64,000 nucleotides of DNA, from positions 1 to 64,000 of the forward strand of contig CAYWVR010000006.1 in NCBI GenBank assembly GCA_964461715.1, read 5' to 3'. Positions 31,382-39,770 of this stretch are shown here, piece after piece. The position numbers and the translations under genes were made by a program. A model generated the notes under the pieces. That model saw only the letters and a program-made list of their open reading frames with translations, searched no databases and had not been told where the DNA came from. Source of the stretch: CAYWVR01 sp964461715. GTDB lineage: Bacteria > Planctomycetota > Phycisphaerae > FEN-1346. The first letter of the stretch is position 1. Each line of letters starts with the position of its first letter.

Positions 31382-33004
31382 ATGCCGGATGCCGCGCCGC
31401 CGAAACGACCGAATATCGTCCTCATCCTCGTCGACGACATGGGGTTTTCGGACATCGGATGCTTCGGGTCGGAGATCGAGACGCCCAGCATCGACCGCCT
31501 CGCGCGCGAGGGCGTCACGTTCACCCAGGCCTACAACTGTGCGCGATGCTGCCCGACGCGGGCGTCGATCCTGACGGGCCTCTATCCCCACGAGGCCGGC
31601 GTCGGCGACATGGTCAACGACCTTGGCCCGCGGCCCTACCAGGGGTTCCTGCGGGACGATTGCGTGACGATCGCCGAGGTCCTCGGGGCCGCCGGGTACC
31701 GGACGCTGATGAGCGGCAAGTGGCACGTGGGGGGCCACTTCAGCCGCCAGGATTCGAGCGACTGGACCCTGGACGACCCGCGTCGGCCGCTGCCCGTCGA
31801 CCGCGGCTTCGATTCGTGGTACGGGACGCCCGCCGGGGCGGGAAGCTACTGGAACCCCAAGCCGCTCTTTCGCGACCGGCGGATCATCGACCCCGACTTC
31901 GACGACTACTACTACACCGACGCCGTCACCGAGCACGCCGTCCGCATGATGCAAGGGTCGGCCGCGGGCGGGGACCCGTTTTTCCTGTACGTGGCGTACA
32001 CGGCGCCGCACTGGCCGTTGCACGCCCCGGCCGAGACGGTCGCGAAGTACGAGGGCCGGTACGCCGCGGGTTGGGAGGCGCTCCGGAACGAGCGGTTCGA
32101 GCGGATGCGGGGCCTCGGCCTCCTGGCCCCGAAGTGGGACCTCTCGCCGCGCGACGAGGAGGTGGGCCCGTGGGCCGACGCGCCCGAGAAGGCGTGGGAG
32201 CAGCGGCGCATGGAGGTGTATGCGGCGATGGTCGACCGAATGGACCAGGGGGTGGGCCGGATCCTGGCGGAGCTCGAGCGCCTGGGCATCGCCGACGACA
32301 CGCTCGTCCTGTTCCTCTCCGACAACGGGGGCTGTCACGAGGGGATCGGCCGGAGGCACGACCGGGAGTGGCCCGTGACGCGCGACGGGCGGCCCATGCA
32401 GTTCGGCAACCGGCCGGACCTCATGCCCGGCCCGGCCGACACGTTCCAGAGCTACGGCCGCGCGTGGGCCAACGCGTCGAACACGCCGATGCGCCTGTTC
32501 AAGCACTGGACGCACGAGGGCGGGATCGCCACGCCGCTCCTCGTGCGCCGGCCGGGGCAGGCCGCCGCGGGGGCGCGGTCCGCCACCCCCTGCCACGTCA
32601 TCGACGTCATGGCCACGTGCGTCGCGGTCTCGGGCGCGGCGTATCCGAAGGAGTTCGGCGGGAAGGCGATCCAGCCGATGGAGGGCGAGAGCCTCGTGCC
32701 GAGCCTCGGCGGGCGGACCATCGAGCGCGAAAGGCCCATCTTCTTCGAGCACGAGGGGAACCGGGCCGTCCGCGACGGGCGCTGCAAGCTCGTCAGCCGG
32801 TACCGCGGCTCGTGGAAGGCCCCGGTCGACGATCTCGGCCCGTGGGAGCTTTACGACATGATCGAGGACCGGACGGAGCTGACGGACCTGGCGGCCCGGG
32901 ACGCCCCCCGCGCCGAGCGGATGGCCGCGGCATACGACGACTACGCCAGGCGCACCGGCGTCGTGCCGCGCCCGGAGATTCTGAAGAAGCGGCGGTCGTC
33001 TTAG
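31382..33004 (+). CDS. type I sulfatase (arylsulfatase family)
   Basis: This encodes 540 residues. RPNIVLILVDDMGFSDIGCF supplies two metal-binding aspartates. The formylglycine site is C56 in CCPTRASILTG (C-x-P-x-R). Further family blocks are TLMSGKWHVGGH (Lys, His), YTAPHWPLHAP, DDTLVLFLSDNGGCHEGIG (Asp, Asn) and MRLFKHWTHEGGIATPLLVR, with PIFFEHEGNRAVRDGRCKLV. Maturation needs a formylglycine-generating enzyme, which is not in the window. No signal peptide is visible at the amino end, unusual for planctomycete arylsulfatases acting on sulfated polysaccharides, so a cytosolic role or an uncalled leader is possible. The pseudogene behind it is a second sulfatase. Confidence 0.92.
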   Translation: MPDAAPPKRPNIVLILVDDMGFSDIGCFGSEIETPSIDRLAREGVTFTQAYNCARCCPTRASILTGLYPHEAGVGDMVNDLGPRPYQGFLRDDCVTIAEVLGAAGYRTLMSGKWHVGGHFSRQDSSDWTLDDPRRPLPVDRGFDSWYGTPAGAGSYWNPKPLFRDRRIIDPDFDDYYYTDAVTEHAVRMMQGSAAGGDPFFLYVAYTAPHWPLHAPAETVAKYEGRYAAGWEALRNERFERMRGLGLLAPKWDLSPRDEEVGPWADAPEKAWEQRRMEVYAAMVDRMDQGVGRILAELERLGIADDTLVLFLSDNGGCHEGIGRRHDREWPVTRDGRPMQFGNRPDLMPGPADTFQSYGRAWANASNTPMRLFKHWTHEGGIATPLLVRRPGQAAAGARSATPCHVIDVMATCVAVSGAAYPKEFGGKAIQPMEGESLVPSLGGRTIERERPIFFEHEGNRAVRDGRCKLVSRYRGSWKAPVDDLGPWELYDMIEDRTELTDLAARDAPRAERMAAAYDDYARRTGVVPRPEILKKRRSS

Positions 33005-33022
33005 CGGAGCCGCCGGTGAGGC

Positions 33023-33439
33023 TCACGCCAATCGCCCCACGACCCGCTCCAGCACCGCTTTCGGGTAGCGGGGCATGCCTTGGAGGGCGGATTTCATCCG
33101 GGGGAGGATGGGGCGGGCCTTCTGGCCGAGGTGCGAGAGGGACCCGGCGGCCAGGAGACGCGTCTTCTCGAGCGGGGCCTCGAGGGCCTCGGCGAGGCGC
33201 GCGAGGCCCTTCTCCGTCTCGCCCCAATCGACGAGCGCTTCGGAGCGCGGCCGCTTCCGCCAGTGGGCGCTCTTTCCGTTGATGTCCCAGGCCCCCTTGC
33301 TCAGCCAGAGGATGTTGGGCCGCCTCTCGGGCTCGCCCCCGTGTGGGGGTGCGGCCAGCCACGTCGGCGCGAGCATCGCCCCCGCCGCCCCCGCCGTCCG
33401 CGCAAGGAACTCCCGCCGCGTGCTGCGCCCTGTGACCAC
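33023..33439 (-). pseudogene. internally deleted TAT-exported sulfatase remnant
   Basis: This is an open frame of 138 residues starting with GTG at 33439, with GGAG just upstream; an ATG at 33511 extends it by 24 codons. A twin-arginine signal (STRREFLARTAGAAGAMLAP) leads to RRPNILWL, the standard sulfatase start. The frame then jumps to SKGAWDINGKSAHWRK and a carboxy tail with HEAT-like helices (LEKTRLLAAGSLSHLG, ARPILPRMKSALQGMP). The formylglycine motif and the metal and sulfate sites are all missing. It looks like a sulfatase-HEAT gene that lost about 350-450 codons in frame. A functional short protein is unlikely but not excluded. Confidence 0.65.
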
Positions 33440-33521
33440 GAATCTCCGAAGGGAAACGCCTCCCCCAGGCGTCCGCACATCCGCTCCGCCCCAAGCGAAC
33501 CGGCCACGCACGAAAAAACTC

Positions 33522-33548
33522 TGAACCGGGAACTTTGAACCGGGAACT
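33522..33548. repeat. two tandem 13-bp units
   Basis: TGAACCGGGAACT occurs twice with a 14-bp period, in the gap between the sulfatase remnant and the next gene. Confidence 0.5.
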
Positions 33549-33874
33549 CAGCCCCCGAAATACTCCGGATACGCCCGGTGGAGGACCAGGATGATCGAGA
33601 TGATCCACAGGTACGCCATCACCCGGGCCGCCAGCACCAGCTTCATTCGCGTCCGGCGCCAGTGGAACCAGGAGGCCGCGACGAAAAGCACCGCCGCGAT
33701 GGCCTCCGCCTTGGCCCATTCCGTCCGGCCGAACTGGCCCGCCCCCTCCGGCCACCGGAAGTACAGGGCCACGTGCACCGCCAGCCCGGCCAGCGGCACC
33801 AGGAGCAGCACGGCGGCCAGGGCCTTCATCGCGGAGGAAACGGTCCGTCGGTCCTCGGTCGCGTCCGTGGTCAT
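33548..33874 (-). CDS. small three-segment membrane protein
   Basis: This encodes 108 residues. Three hydrophobic segments are visible: about 16-38 (LAAVLLLVPLAGLAVHVALY), 52-70 (AIAAVLFVAASWF) and 77-100 (LVLAARVMAYLWIISIILVL). The ATG overlaps the stop of the upstream zinc-ribbon gene by ATGA (33871-33874), so they are translationally coupled. No family is recognised. It is last in a three-gene cluster of small membrane proteins. Confidence 0.75.
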   Translation of the reverse strand: MTTDATEDRRTVSSAMKALAAVLLLVPLAGLAVHVALYFRWPEGAGQFGRTEWAKAEAIAAVLFVAASWFHWRRTRMKLVLAARVMAYLWIISIILVLHRAYPEYFGG

Positions 33875-34821
33875 GGTCCGCCGCCTTCCGGGGTCTTCTT
33901 CCGCTCGGCCTCGCGCTCGGCCGCCTTCTCGGCCACCTCCTGGCGGAGGGTGGCCTGCCTGCGTTTCCAGCTCTCCCACTCGCGGACCGGGACGAGCTGG
34001 ACGTCGCCGTTCAGGAGCAGGACCCGCACCATCCCGTCCTTGTGAGCGTCGAGGGGCAGGCCGTCGCTGACGATCATCAGGTCCGGCGGGAAGATCGGGT
34101 CCCGGACGTTGATGGGCAGCGTCGGGCTGAGGTACGCGGTGTAGGTCACGGTGCCCGGCACGACCTGCTGGGCGGGGCACCGGAGCCATTCCTTGGCTTC
34201 GAGGTACCCCTCCTCGACGAGGCGTTCGAGGCTGGTGGGCATGAGACGTCCGTCGTGGTCGTCGGCATGGGCGCGGAGGGCGGTGTAGATGACCTGGAGC
34301 CGGTCCTCGCACGTGGGCTGGGAGAGGATCCGGTAGACGCCCGCCAGCGCCCCCGCTCCCATGCTGATGCAGAGGAGCCCCCCTGCCGCCATCGCGATGA
34401 GCGCCAGCGTCTTGCCGCGCTTCCGGCCCCGCGAGCGGCGGACGTTGTGATAGGAGGGCAGGCCCGTCATCGCCGCCAGAAACGCCACCAACGCCCCGAG
34501 GCCCATGCCGGTCGTCCACGGGAAGGCCAGCGGGATGAAAAGCGCCACCACGACCATCAACGCCACCGACAGCACCGCCAGCACCACGCTCACCAGGGCC
34601 ATCGTGTCGACCGGCGGCATGACCTCCACCGTCTCGCCGCCGATCTTGACGGTCGTGACGCCGGGGCGCGGCTTCTCAACCATGGGGCCGACGGGCACGG
34701 CCTCCTCGGCGCGCGGCACGCGCATCTCGACGCCGCACGTCGGACACCGGGCCGGTCGCCCGGCGAAGGCGTCGTCGACCTCCATCTGGGAGTCGCACTT
34801 CGGACAGCGGAACCGGATCAT
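33871..34821 (-). CDS. zinc-ribbon membrane protein
   Basis: This encodes 316 residues. The start MIRFRCPKCDSQMEVDDAFA leads to CPTCG, a four-cysteine zinc ribbon (residues 6-31), as in MJ0042-type ribbons. Hydrophobic segments lie around 80-105, 110-135 and 145-170. The rest is a domain containing TCEDRLQVIYTALRAHADDHDG, and a carboxy segment (MIVSDGLPLDAHKDG, VLLLNGDVQLVPVREWESW). The stretch AHADDHDGRL and the GDVQ end resemble the carboxy half of planctomycete H-X9-DG pseudopilins, though the amino end is different. Function is unknown. It is coupled to the next gene. Confidence 0.75.
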   Translation of the reverse strand: MIRFRCPKCDSQMEVDDAFAGRPARCPTCGVEMRVPRAEEAVPVGPMVEKPRPGVTTVKIGGETVEVMPPVDTMALVSVVLAVLSVALMVVVALFIPLAFPWTTGMGLGALVAFLAAMTGLPSYHNVRRSRGRKRGKTLALIAMAAGGLLCISMGAGALAGVYRILSQPTCEDRLQVIYTALRAHADDHDGRLMPTSLERLVEEGYLEAKEWLRCPAQQVVPGTVTYTAYLSPTLPINVRDPIFPPDLMIVSDGLPLDAHKDGMVRVLLLNGDVQLVPVREWESWKRRQATLRQEVAEKAAEREAERKKTPEGGGP

Positions 34822-34837
34822 GGGCGTCTCCGGGTGG

Positions 34838-35614
34838 TTACTCGTTCGCGACGACCGATTCGGCGTACCCGCCGGCGAACTGGACGCCCGCAATCGCCAG
34901 CAGCACGACGCTAAGGACCGGCAGGGCGAAGAAGCGGCCCCAGTAGCAGGCCAGGGCTGCCGCCGGCGCCGCCTCGGCCGACCCCGCCGCGTGCGCTTCC
35001 AGCAGCGCGTCCAGCGTGTAGAACGACCCGAACTCTAGGTCCGGGAAGATGTAGTGCCACGGCAGGGCCGTCGCCAGAAACACGAGCAGCGTGAAGAAGG
35101 CGTTCGTGATCTGGCGGATGCCCGAGAGGCGGCCCAGGAGGCCGATCTGGAGGTACAGGAACGTGGTGATCCAGAGGAGCACCGACGCCAGGGCCCCCAG
35201 GACCCGCAAGGGGCGCATCACCGCCCGGGTGATCTCCAGACGCCGCGCGGGCGTCATGGGCTCGTCCTCCGGCTCCTCGGCCCCGACGGGCTCGGGCGTC
35301 TCGGCGGGGGTGGCGACAAAGCCGGTCGCCTCCTGCTCCGCGTCCTCGTCCGGGACTTCCTCGGCGGCGGCGACGGACTCGAAGAAGAGGCCGCCCGCGC
35401 GGGGCTCGCCTTCCGGGGCCGTCTCGGCCGGCTCGTCGTACCACCGAAGCCACTCCGTCCCCACGAATGCCGCCACCTGGGCCAGCATCGCCACCATCGC
35501 GATCCAGAAGAAGATGACGGCGAAGAAACGGACCGTCTTCAGGGCGGTGACGAACGGCTGGGCGCTCGGGTTCGGCAGGCGCACGGGCTGATCACGCCGT
35601 GTGTCGGTCGCCAT
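34838..35614 (-). CDS. membrane protein of unknown function
   Basis: This encodes 258 residues. About four hydrophobic segments lie near residues 30-52, 138-155, 165-188 and 227-248. Between the first two is an acidic, Glu/Pro-rich stretch (PAETAPEGEPRAGG, EEVPDEDAEQEATG). No known domain is seen. It lies 16 nt before the zinc-ribbon gene and 33 nt after the hemL gene on the same strand, so all may belong to one transcript. The acidic loop may be extracytoplasmic. Confidence 0.7.
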   Translation of the reverse strand: MATDTRRDQPVRLPNPSAQPFVTALKTVRFFAVIFFWIAMVAMLAQVAAFVGTEWLRWYDEPAETAPEGEPRAGGLFFESVAAAEEVPDEDAEQEATGFVATPAETPEPVGAEEPEDEPMTPARRLEITRAVMRPLRVLGALASVLLWITTFLYLQIGLLGRLSGIRQITNAFFTLLVFLATALPWHYIFPDLEFGSFYTLDALLEAHAAGSAEAAPAAALACYWGRFFALPVLSVVLLAIAGVQFAGGYAESVVANE

Positions 35615-35647
35615 GATAGGTCCTCCTTGCTCGTTCCGGACGGCGGC

Positions 35648-36961
35648 TCAGTCGGCCATCGCCTTGAGCGTCTGGCGGGCCGCTTCGGCCGTCCGGTCGA
35701 TCTCCTCCCGGCCGTGGGCCAGGCTCACGAACCAAGCCTCGAATGCGCTCGGCGCCAGGTAGATGCCCCGCCGGAGCATCCCGCCGAAGAACCGCCCGAA
35801 CGCCTCCGCGTCGGCCCCCCGGGCGTCGGCGAACGTCCGGACCGGCCCCTCCGTGAAGAACACGCTGAGCATCGACCCGACCCGCTGAATCCGGGCCGCC
35901 ACCGGCCCCTCGGCCAGGGCCTCGCCCAGGGCCGCCTCCAGTGACGCCGACGTCTCCTCGATCCGCTCGTACGTGCCGACCTCCTCGAGGACCTCCAGCG
36001 TCGCCAGGCCCGCCGCCATTGCCAGGGGGTTCCCCGAGAGGGTCCCGGCCTGGTAGACCGGCCCGACGGGGCTGACCTCCAGCATCAGGTCCCGCCGCCC
36101 CCCGTACGCCCCGACCGGCAGCCCGCCGCCGATCACCTTTCCCAGCGTGACCAGGTCCGGCCGCACCCGGTACCGGGCGCAAGCCCCGCCGAGGGCCACG
36201 CGGAATCCCGTCATCACCTCGTCGAAGACGAGCACTGCCCCCGTCTCGTCCGCCACCCGCCGGAGGCCCTCCAGGAACCCTTCCTCGGGCGGCACGACGC
36301 CCATGTTCCCGGCGACGGGCTCGACCAGGATGGCCGCGAGGGTGTTGCCGTGCTGGGCGGCGACGGCCCGGACGGCTTCCAGGTCGTTGTAGGCGACGAC
36401 GTGGGTGTGCCGCGTCACCTCCTCCGGGACGCCGGGGCTGGAGGGCGTGCCGAAGGTGGCCGCTCCGCTGCCGGCCTCGACCAGGAGGGCGTCGACGTGG
36501 CCGTGGTAGCATCCGGCGAACTTGAGGAGGCCCGGCCGTCCGGTGGCGGCCCGGGCGAGGCGCACGGCGCTCATCGTGGCCTCGGTGCCGGAGTTGACGA
36601 ACCGGATCATCTCAACGGCGGGCATGGCCCGTCGGATGCGGGCCGCCAGCGCCCCCTCCCGCTCCGTGGGGGCCCCGAACGAGGCGCCCTGCTTCAGGGC
36701 CGCCCCGACCGCCTCGACGACCTTCGGATGGGCGTGGCCGAGGATGAGCGGGCCCCAGGAGCCGACGTAATCGATGTACGTGTTCCCGTCGATGTCGCGA
36801 ACCGTGGCCCCGGCGCCGGAGGCGATGAAGGGCGGGCACCCTCCGACGGCCCGGTAGGCGCGCACGGGACTCGAGACGCCCCCGGGCATCAGCTCGAGGG
36901 CCTTCTCGAAGGCCGCCGCCGAGCGGTCCGTTCGCAGGTTCAGGCCGCCTTTGCGCACCAT
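35648..36961 (-). CDS. hemL: glutamate-1-semialdehyde 2,1-aminomutase
   Basis: This encodes 437 residues. Class III aminotransferase motifs are clear: MPGGVSSPVRAYRAVGG, DYVGSWGPLILGHAHP, MIRFVNSGTEATMSAVRLAR, FAGCYHGHVDALLVEAGSG, VLVFDEVMTGFRVA and the PLP lysine K275 in TLGKVIGGGLPVGAYGG. It converts glutamate 1-semialdehyde to 5-aminolevulinate in the C5 pathway of haem and B12 synthesis. A good promoter lies at 37001-37030. Downstream on the same strand are small membrane proteins, probably read-through. No other hem gene is nearby. Confidence 0.94.
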   Translation of the reverse strand: MVRKGGLNLRTDRSAAAFEKALELMPGGVSSPVRAYRAVGGCPPFIASGAGATVRDIDGNTYIDYVGSWGPLILGHAHPKVVEAVGAALKQGASFGAPTEREGALAARIRRAMPAVEMIRFVNSGTEATMSAVRLARAATGRPGLLKFAGCYHGHVDALLVEAGSGAATFGTPSSPGVPEEVTRHTHVVAYNDLEAVRAVAAQHGNTLAAILVEPVAGNMGVVPPEEGFLEGLRRVADETGAVLVFDEVMTGFRVALGGACARYRVRPDLVTLGKVIGGGLPVGAYGGRRDLMLEVSPVGPVYQAGTLSGNPLAMAAGLATLEVLEEVGTYERIEETSASLEAALGEALAEGPVAARIQRVGSMLSVFFTEGPVRTFADARGADAEAFGRFFGGMLRRGIYLAPSAFEAWFVSLAHGREEIDRTAEAARQTLKAMAD

Positions 36962-37000
36962 CGTATCGCGGTCCGGTGAAGGGTTCGGTAAGCGACGACT

Positions 37001-37030
37001 ATCTTAGGGGCGAGCGGTGCGCGCTGTCAA
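37001..37030 (-). promoter_or_regulatory. promoter of hemL
   Basis: On the minus strand, TTGACA (37030-37025) and TAAGAT (37006-37001) are separated by 18 bp, 39 nt before the hemL start. The -35 is perfect. It overlaps the last codons of the upstream remnant gene. Confidence 0.7.
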
Positions 37031-37248
37031 CGCAAATGGGTGGGCCCGCCCCGCGGGCACGCGCCCTTCGGGGCCCGTTCTCCATCCGCGCCGGCCTGCA
37101 GGTACGGCGAGCCTATCCGGTCCATGAAAGGCGGATCGACGACCCATCCGCCGCGCGTGGCAAAGGATTCGGCCCCGACGAGGACCTCGGCGGCGAGGGC
37201 CACCGGCGCAGCCGCGAACAGGGCGAACAGAACCGCGACGCGCTTCAT
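37027..37248 (-). pseudogene. signal-peptide fragment of a lost secreted protein
   Basis: An open frame of 73 residues begins MKRVAVLFALFAAAPVALAA (signal peptide). It continues EVLVGAESFATRGGWVVDPP and FMDRIGSPYLQAGADG, then turns to a Gly/Pro/Arg tail before a stop. The mature start resembles the beginning of planctomycete FAD-dependent oxidoreductases (golvesin/carbohydrate-domain type), where EAESFxxxGGWxxDxQFMDxMGSPYL is typical. That parent gene would be about 600-900 residues, so most of it is gone. A rump left by deletion is the simplest reading. The hemL promoter lies across its 3' end. Confidence 0.6.
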
Positions 37249-37312
37249 GGGGGCCTCCCGGAGGTCGTGTGGCGGGGCGGCGGCCGCGTCGCCACCCGCC
37301 GATCCCATGAAC

Positions 37313-37352
37313 GCGGATGCGGCAACGCCGTGGCGGATGCGGCAACGCCGTG
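37313..37352. repeat. two perfect 20-bp tandem units
   Basis: GCGGATGCGGCAACGCCGTG is repeated twice, end to end, in the region between the pseudogene start and kptA. The role is unknown. Confidence 0.7.
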
Positions 37353-37450
37353 CCGGTTTTTACGGGGTTTTCACTTGCCTGTCCCCAGGAAGCGGCTTAG
37401 TTTAGGTTTTCACGATTCTGCGGGGGGTTCTGAGCAGGAGGGGGCGTTCG
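37353..37450. other. short spacer before kptA
   Basis: GC content drops here (GGTTTTTACGGGGTTTTCACTTG), and a GCAGGAGGGGG ribosome site lies near 37434-37444 for kptA. No clear promoter is seen. Confidence 0.4.
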
Positions 37451-38095
37451 ATGTCGGACCGTGACCGCGCCAGACGAGGGGGGCGGGACGGACGTGGCGG
37501 ACGACCTTTCCGCGGCGGGCGGGACGACCGCTCCGGCCGCGGACCCCGGCCCTCCCCCGAGGAACGACTCAGCCGGTTCCTCGCGTACGTCCTCCGCCAC
37601 CATCCCGAGGAGGCCGATCTGGAGCTCGACGAGCGTGGCAGCGCCGACCTCGAGGCGCTGGCCGAGGCGATCCGCCGGCGTTCCGGCTACGACGAAGTGA
37701 CGGCCGAGACGCTCCGGCGGCTGGCGGGCGGCCACGGCGCCGCCCGGTTCGAGATCGTCGGCGACCGCATGCGGGCCCGCTACGGCCACAGTCTCGAGCG
37801 GCCCATTGAACACGAGGAGGCCGAGCCGCCGGCGGAGCTCTTCCACGGCACGACGCCGGAAGCCGCCGAGACGATCCTGGCCGAGGGCCTCGAGGCCCGC
37901 GAGCGGCAGTACGTCCACCTCTCGGTGGATATGCCCTCCGCCCGCGAGGTCGGCCGCCGCCGGGCCCCCGAGCCGGTCATCCTCCGCGTCGACACGGTGT
38001 GCGCGTCGAAGTCGGGGGCCGCGTTCTACCGGGCCGGCCCGGCCGTCTGGCTCTCGGACCCGATCCCGCCGGAGTGCATCGTGCGGGTGGAGTGA
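37451..38095 (+). CDS. kptA: RNA 2'-phosphotransferase with basic RGG-like amino tail
   Basis: This encodes 214 residues. Residues about 37-210 match KptA/Tpt1: LSRFLAYVLRHHPE, DLEALAEAIRR, RFEIVGDRMRARYGHS, ELFHGTTPEAAETILAEGL, YVHLSVDMPSAREVGRRR and the IVRVE end. The catalytic residues are the Arg/His of LRH, the Arg of RMRARYGH, the Arg that precedes QYVHLS, and the Arg in VGRRR. Tpt1 removes 2'-phosphate from spliced tRNA using NAD+; in bacteria the substrate is unknown. Residues 1-36 are nearly all Arg, Gly and Asp (RRGGRDGRGGRPFRGGRDD), an added RNA-binding-like tail. A GGAGGGGGCGTTCG ribosome region precedes the start. Confidence 0.9.
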   Translation: MSDRDRARRGGRDGRGGRPFRGGRDDRSGRGPRPSPEERLSRFLAYVLRHHPEEADLELDERGSADLEALAEAIRRRSGYDEVTAETLRRLAGGHGAARFEIVGDRMRARYGHSLERPIEHEEAEPPAELFHGTTPEAAETILAEGLEARERQYVHLSVDMPSAREVGRRRAPEPVILRVDTVCASKSGAAFYRAGPAVWLSDPIPPECIVRVE

Positions 38096-38185
38096 AGCCG
38101 GCCCTCCCCATGCCGGGCCGCACGCGGCTTTTTCCATAGGCAAACGGCCCGTCCTCTCCCTATACTCTCGCGGAGAGGTGTGACC

Positions 38186-39757
38186 ATGAGCCGCCGACCG
38201 CGATGTTCCGCCCGCTTCCGCCCGCATCCCTGGCGGGCGGGGGTCTGGGCCCTGGTGGCGGCGGCGGGGCTGGCGGCCCTGGCCCCGGGGGGCGAGCCGG
38301 AGGGCGAGAAGAACGCCCGGGCCCCCGAGCCCGAGCCCTATTCCGCCGCCCTTATCCCCATCGCCGGGGTGATCGACACGGCCCTGGCCACCAGCGTCGA
38401 GCGGCGTCTCGAGGAGGCCGTCGATGACGGCCATACCCTCCTCGTCCTCCACATCACCTCGGGCGGCGGGTTCCTCGACGACGGCATGGAGATGAGCCGG
38501 GCCGTGGAGCGCCTGGGTCGCCGGGGCACGCGGACGGTCGCTTACGTCGACGCGAAGGCCTACTCCGCCGCCGCCATCCTGGCCTTCTCGTGCCAGGAGA
38601 TCGTCATGACGCCCGAATCGTCCATCGGGGCGTGCACGCCTTACATGGCCGGCCTGAGCGGGCCGGTCGAGATGGAGGACCCGGTCCGGGCGAAGATGGA
38701 GGGGGCCGTCATCGAGCGGATGGAGACCCTCGCCGACGCCCACGGATACCCGAAGGCCCTGCTGAAGGCCATGGTCAAGATGGAGACGGTCGTCGTCGAG
38801 ATTACGAACACCGAGACCGACGAACGCCGCTACATCGAGGAGGAGGACCTCTTCTCCCACGGGCCCGAGTGGACCCGGACCGAGACGGTCGACCAGGCCG
38901 ACGAGGTCCTGACCGTCGGCGGCGAGGACGCCGAGACCTACGGCATCGCCGCCCACACGGCGGACCGCCTCGACGACCTCTACGACCTCTATCCCCTCGC
39001 CGAGCGGCTCGACGTGTATCCCGTCACGGCGAGCGAGACGGTGGTGGCGTGGCTGAACAGCGTCTACCTGAAGAGCCTGCTGGTGCTGGTGGGCCTGATG
39101 GGGCTCTACATCGAGCTGAACACGCCCGGATTCGGCGTGCCGGGGGCGGTGGGGATCGGGGCGTTCGCGATGGTGTTCGCGGCGTCGTTCCTGGCGGGGA
39201 ATCCGGACTGGCTGCCGCCGGGCCTCTTCCTCCTGGGGCTGGTGATGCTGGGGATCGAGGTCTTCGTGACGCCGGGCTTCGGCGTGCTGGGGTCGTTGGG
39301 GGCCCTGGCGATGCTGGGGGCCATCGTCCTGGGGCTGGCGGGGTTCCGATACCTGCCCGAGCGGTCGTTCGAGTGGGACGAGTTGGTGGGGGCTCTGGCG
39401 ATGACGGGGATCGTTCTGATCGCGTTCGTGGCCGGGGCGTTCGTGGTGGGCCGGTTTCTGCCGCGGATGCCGCTGCTCGGGCACATCGTCCTGGGCGAAT
39501 CGGAGGTCTCGGACGGGTCGAGCCGCGCTGCGGCCGCGCGCCAGGAGTCGGCCGCCCGGGTGGGCGAGGTGGGCCGCCTGGCCACACAGCTTCGGCCCGC
39601 GGGCAAGGCCCGGTTCGGCGACCGGCTCGTCGACGTCGTGACCGAGGGCGACCTCCTGGAGGCCGGAATCACCGTCGAGGTGGTCCGGGTGCGGGGTAAC
39701 CGGATCGTCGTCAAGCCCGCCGCCGGGGCGGACGAGACGCCGGGGAGCGAGACGTAG
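38186..39757 (+). CDS. NfeD-type membrane serine protease (long form)
   Basis: This encodes 523 residues. The ATG at 38186 follows GGAGAGG; a GTG at 38180 is too close to it. Residues 18-38 are a signal or first membrane segment. About 55-290 is a ClpP-like protease domain (IPIAGVIDTALATSVERRLE, LVLHITSGGGFLDDGMEMS, AKAYSAAAILAFSCQEI, MTPESSIGACTPY), where the Ser/Lys dyad of long NfeD proteins lies. Four to five membrane helices follow (about 300-430), then an OB-like NfeD carboxy domain from about 460 (ARVGEVGRLATQLRPAGKAR). It is the first of three NfeD-type genes before floA. Confidence 0.87.
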   Translation: MSRRPRCSARFRPHPWRAGVWALVAAAGLAALAPGGEPEGEKNARAPEPEPYSAALIPIAGVIDTALATSVERRLEEAVDDGHTLLVLHITSGGGFLDDGMEMSRAVERLGRRGTRTVAYVDAKAYSAAAILAFSCQEIVMTPESSIGACTPYMAGLSGPVEMEDPVRAKMEGAVIERMETLADAHGYPKALLKAMVKMETVVVEITNTETDERRYIEEEDLFSHGPEWTRTETVDQADEVLTVGGEDAETYGIAAHTADRLDDLYDLYPLAERLDVYPVTASETVVAWLNSVYLKSLLVLVGLMGLYIELNTPGFGVPGAVGIGAFAMVFAASFLAGNPDWLPPGLFLLGLVMLGIEVFVTPGFGVLGSLGALAMLGAIVLGLAGFRYLPERSFEWDELVGALAMTGIVLIAFVAGAFVVGRFLPRMPLLGHIVLGESEVSDGSSRAAAARQESAARVGEVGRLATQLRPAGKARFGDRLVDVVTEGDLLEAGITVEVVRVRGNRIVVKPAAGADETPGSET

Positions 39758-39770
39758 GAGGCGCGGCAGC

